DNA from: Actinomortierella ambigua
Taxonomy: Eukaryota; Mortierellomycota; Mortierellomycetes; Mortierellales; Mortierellaceae
Length of the DNA: 64,000 nucleotides
Direction of reading: 5' to 3'
NCBI GenBank assembly: GCA_016098155.1
Contig: JAAAJB010000056.1
Location: 28,308-92,307, forward strand
Shown: in pieces, positions 61,839 through 64,000 of the stretch
How positions within the stretch are numbered: position 1 is the stretch's first letter
Layout: each line of letters starts with the position of its first letter
The notes under the pieces: model-generated
What the model was told of the DNA's origin: nothing
Database searches by the model: none
The model's input: the letters and a program-made list of their open reading frames with translations, nothing else
Program-made: the position numbers and the translations under genes

Positions 61839-63060
61839 GGTGAATCAGGAATGGAGCGAGGAGGGTGAGAATGCGTATATGAGGAAGGGATGAATGAGAA
61901 GAGGAGAGGAGGGGTATTGGGAGCAACACAAAGAAGGATTCTCCACACCCCCCACACCCCCTCCTTGGTCCAATGTTGAGTTAGAGTTTCTTTCTTGTCT
62001 TGATCGGCTCCCCACATGAAAGGCATGAAAACGGAGCCGACGCGCACACTGTCTGCTTACTGGAATGAGGCACACCGTGTGTGTGTGTGCACGCCTGTGT
62101 GCGTACCTGCCAGAAAGAGCCCCCCCCCCCTGACAATCCCACAGTGTGGCAGACCGACACACCCTAGCTTTCAGTGCATCGGTGCTGAATCGGATAGGCT
62201 GCACAGTGAGGGAGGGGGGCTACCTACGCCACCAATACCAGATAGATCGGCAGAATAGTTGCCCTCGCCAGTGTGCCAGTGTAGGGTGTCTGAGCCTAGG
62301 TGAAAGAGTAGAAATGGCCCACGTAGGAGAGAGTGAGATGAATGATGGAGGAATGTTTGAATGAACCCAGCAAAGGAGACCTTCATTGTTTGTGAACATG
62401 ACCCTGCAGGAGCTAGGCAGTGTAGCGTGGGCGGTGTGTGCAGTAATACGTGGTAAAGGAGAGAGAGAGCCCTACGAGAGAGATACATCAGACGCGTCTC
62501 AAACACTGCTAGACAGCAAACATTCTACCATGCTGCCGAGAAGTCAAGTGCATGGTGGAGCGGAAGCAGATACTCTTACCCACAAATGGTTGCAAGAAAA
62601 GTAAAGTCGTGTGTTCATGGTTCTTGCTGCGAGGAGGCTGCTCCCTCCACTGTTGAATACCCTGAGCGGGTAAAAATAAATGCTTGAGGTAGAAGAGTGG
62701 TGGACGAAGGGGGAGAGTGAGGCTTCAGATATGGCTGTTGGCGCTCAAAGGAGTTCTATGGGTAGGGTGGGTGTCACACCATCCTCTATCACCGCTATCC
62801 AACTGCTTCCTTCATACCGTTCTCTCTCTGATAATGACCGTTGTCACCGTTGATCGATGATGGCCACATTAGGAATTGAGAGTAGGGTAGAGGAAGATAG
62901 CAGTGGCTACGTCCCTCGAGTCCCGAGTAGGAGAGAGAACACGAGCAAGCCCATGGAGACAGAAAGGGGTGCTGGCACCGAGCATCCAGTATGGTAGAAG
63001 GGGCTTGAGGGGCTTGGAGGAGGGAGGAGGGGGGGGGATATCTTACCATCTTGCCTGTGA
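61839..63060. promoter_or_regulatory. Intergenic region upstream of the GST-kappa gene
   Basis: 1.2 kb with GA/CT bias. It holds the GST-kappa promoter on the minus strand. Short open frames exist but none has a recognisable start, splice pattern or protein-like composition. Confidence 0.4.
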
Positions 63061-64000
63061 CGCCATATAAACATCCAGTCTCCCTCGCCTTTTCCTTTCC
63101 TCTCTTTCTTTCCTCTCCATCACCCACTACCTATTTCAAATACTCCCTTACACCACAAAGGCCAAGGTAAGCACTCCCACACTCTCCCTCTTTGTCTGTG
63201 CCTCTCCCCACCCTGTCCCTCCCTTCACAGCTTGGTACTCCTTCTCGACCCCGTCCCACTTCCTGGTCCTCCACCATCTCACCCTGCGTCTCACCTGTGG
63301 CGTTGGAGACAGCTGTCTTTACAACCGTCTTTACCACCTTTGCTACCACATATGCCAACACCTTTTCTACCACCTTTCTCTCCACGCCTGCTTCCATCTT
63401 CACTGTGTACACCACGGCGTAACGACCACAGTTTTGGGAGAAGAGTGACGGCGTCTGACCGAGTCGCTGAAGGCTCTGTTTGCAACCTTCGACCTTCTCT
63501 CTGCCATGGTCATTTTCTGTACTTCTGTTGCTTCCATCTCTCTTTTCTGCGATCTTCAGAGATCTTCTACCCTTTTCTATCTTCCCTCCTCCACCATTAC
63601 CCTTTCTCTCTCGGCCGAAGCGAGTGGGGGTGGGTTGTTCATGATGGCCTTCTTGTGTCTTGCCAGTTCCCACTGTTTGTTTGCCACCCTCTTCCCTTCT
63701 GTGATAAGCTTGACGCCTTCGAAGGCATTGGCTTTACTATTACTCTCATTCTCCGTTGTTGCGGTGGGCGCTGCACTTTTCTTTCCTTTTCGTTTTTCGT
63801 TTTTGCGCACTCTTCGCCAACAACTGATATCATTGTCTCAGAGCCCCTTCTCTTCTGTCCTTGGCATCCCTAAGACACCCCCTTTCCCTCTACCTTTGTG
63901 CAGCCGGCACATAAAGTGCTTTTTTTCACATTCACCTGACACTGTCCGACTTTTTTCTTTTTGTCTTGAACAGGCCTCTGCCTAAAAAAAAAAAAAAAAA
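63061..64000 (+). other. Candidate spliced transcript start, protein unresolved
   Basis: A TATA-like TATAAA at 63066-63071 is followed by a CT leader, a clean donor GCCAAG|GTAAGC (exon end 63166) and a CCCTTCACAG acceptor (exon start 63231). Exon 1 has no ATG, so it would be 5' UTR. Downstream, three overlapping plus frames are open: one Thr-rich frame ends in TVYTTA at 63422, one from ATG 63351 runs to 63873, and one from ATG 63506 runs to 63985. Further splice-like CAG sites occur at about 63902 and 63972. The last bases are poly-A and the window ends there. I cannot pick a coding frame. Confidence 0.3.

Overview
The window is a piece of a filamentous fungal genome. Most genes are split by short introns with GTAAGT-type donors and TAG/CAG acceptors, promoters and introns are rich in poly-T and CT/GA tracts, and many proteins carry long Gln, Ser, Thr, Gly or His runs. 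The gene set (Chk1, Kri1, V-ATPase subunit E, Ku70, BolA2, PDCD5, a LOA1-type acyltransferase, a RhoGAP, a kappa-class GST) is eukaryotic. The style (long homopolymeric proteins, one-exon F-box/leucine-rich protein, SWIM/MULE gene) suggests an early-diverging fungus such as a Mortierella relative. That placement is inference, not something a marker gene proves here.

Layout. 1-3525 (minus): the N-terminal part of a Chk1 checkpoint kinase running off the left edge, and an F-box protein. 4097-6900 (plus): a Ser/Gly/His-rich protein of unknown function. 7252-28255 (minus): a RhoGAP, the ribosome biogenesis factor Kri1, a 1442-residue potentially N-myristoylated Gln-rich protein, a coiled-coil protein, and a candidate 81-residue gene. 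30406-33753 (plus): an Arg-Asp-repeat protein. 34099-35068 (minus): a small Cys/His zinc-ribbon-like protein. 36712-41889 (plus): two tandem secreted metallophosphoesterases. 42422-46754 (plus): V-ATPase subunit E, then Ku70. From 46920 on, strands alternate: a RING-CH membrane ubiquitin ligase (minus), BolA2 (plus), PDCD5 (minus), a MULE transposase-derived gene (plus), a LOA1-like acyltransferase (minus), a four-helix membrane protein (plus) and a GST-kappa/HCCA isomerase (minus). The last 2 kb has no resolved gene, only a candidate spliced transcript.

Two textures are visible. From about 2 to 36 kb the genes are mostly long and low-complexity, with kilobase-sized gaps. From 36 to 62 kb compact, multi-intron conserved genes sit mostly 160-440 bases apart. 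I reconstructed gene models by hand from splice sites and phase. All multi-exon totals given below divide by three, except the open-ended CHK1. I see no operons, tRNA, rRNA or CRISPR. The most unusual items are the MULE-derived gene with an RG-rich insert, the paralogous phosphoesterases with very different intron counts and a 13-base exon, the Gln-rich myristoyl-type protein, and the 81-residue gene.
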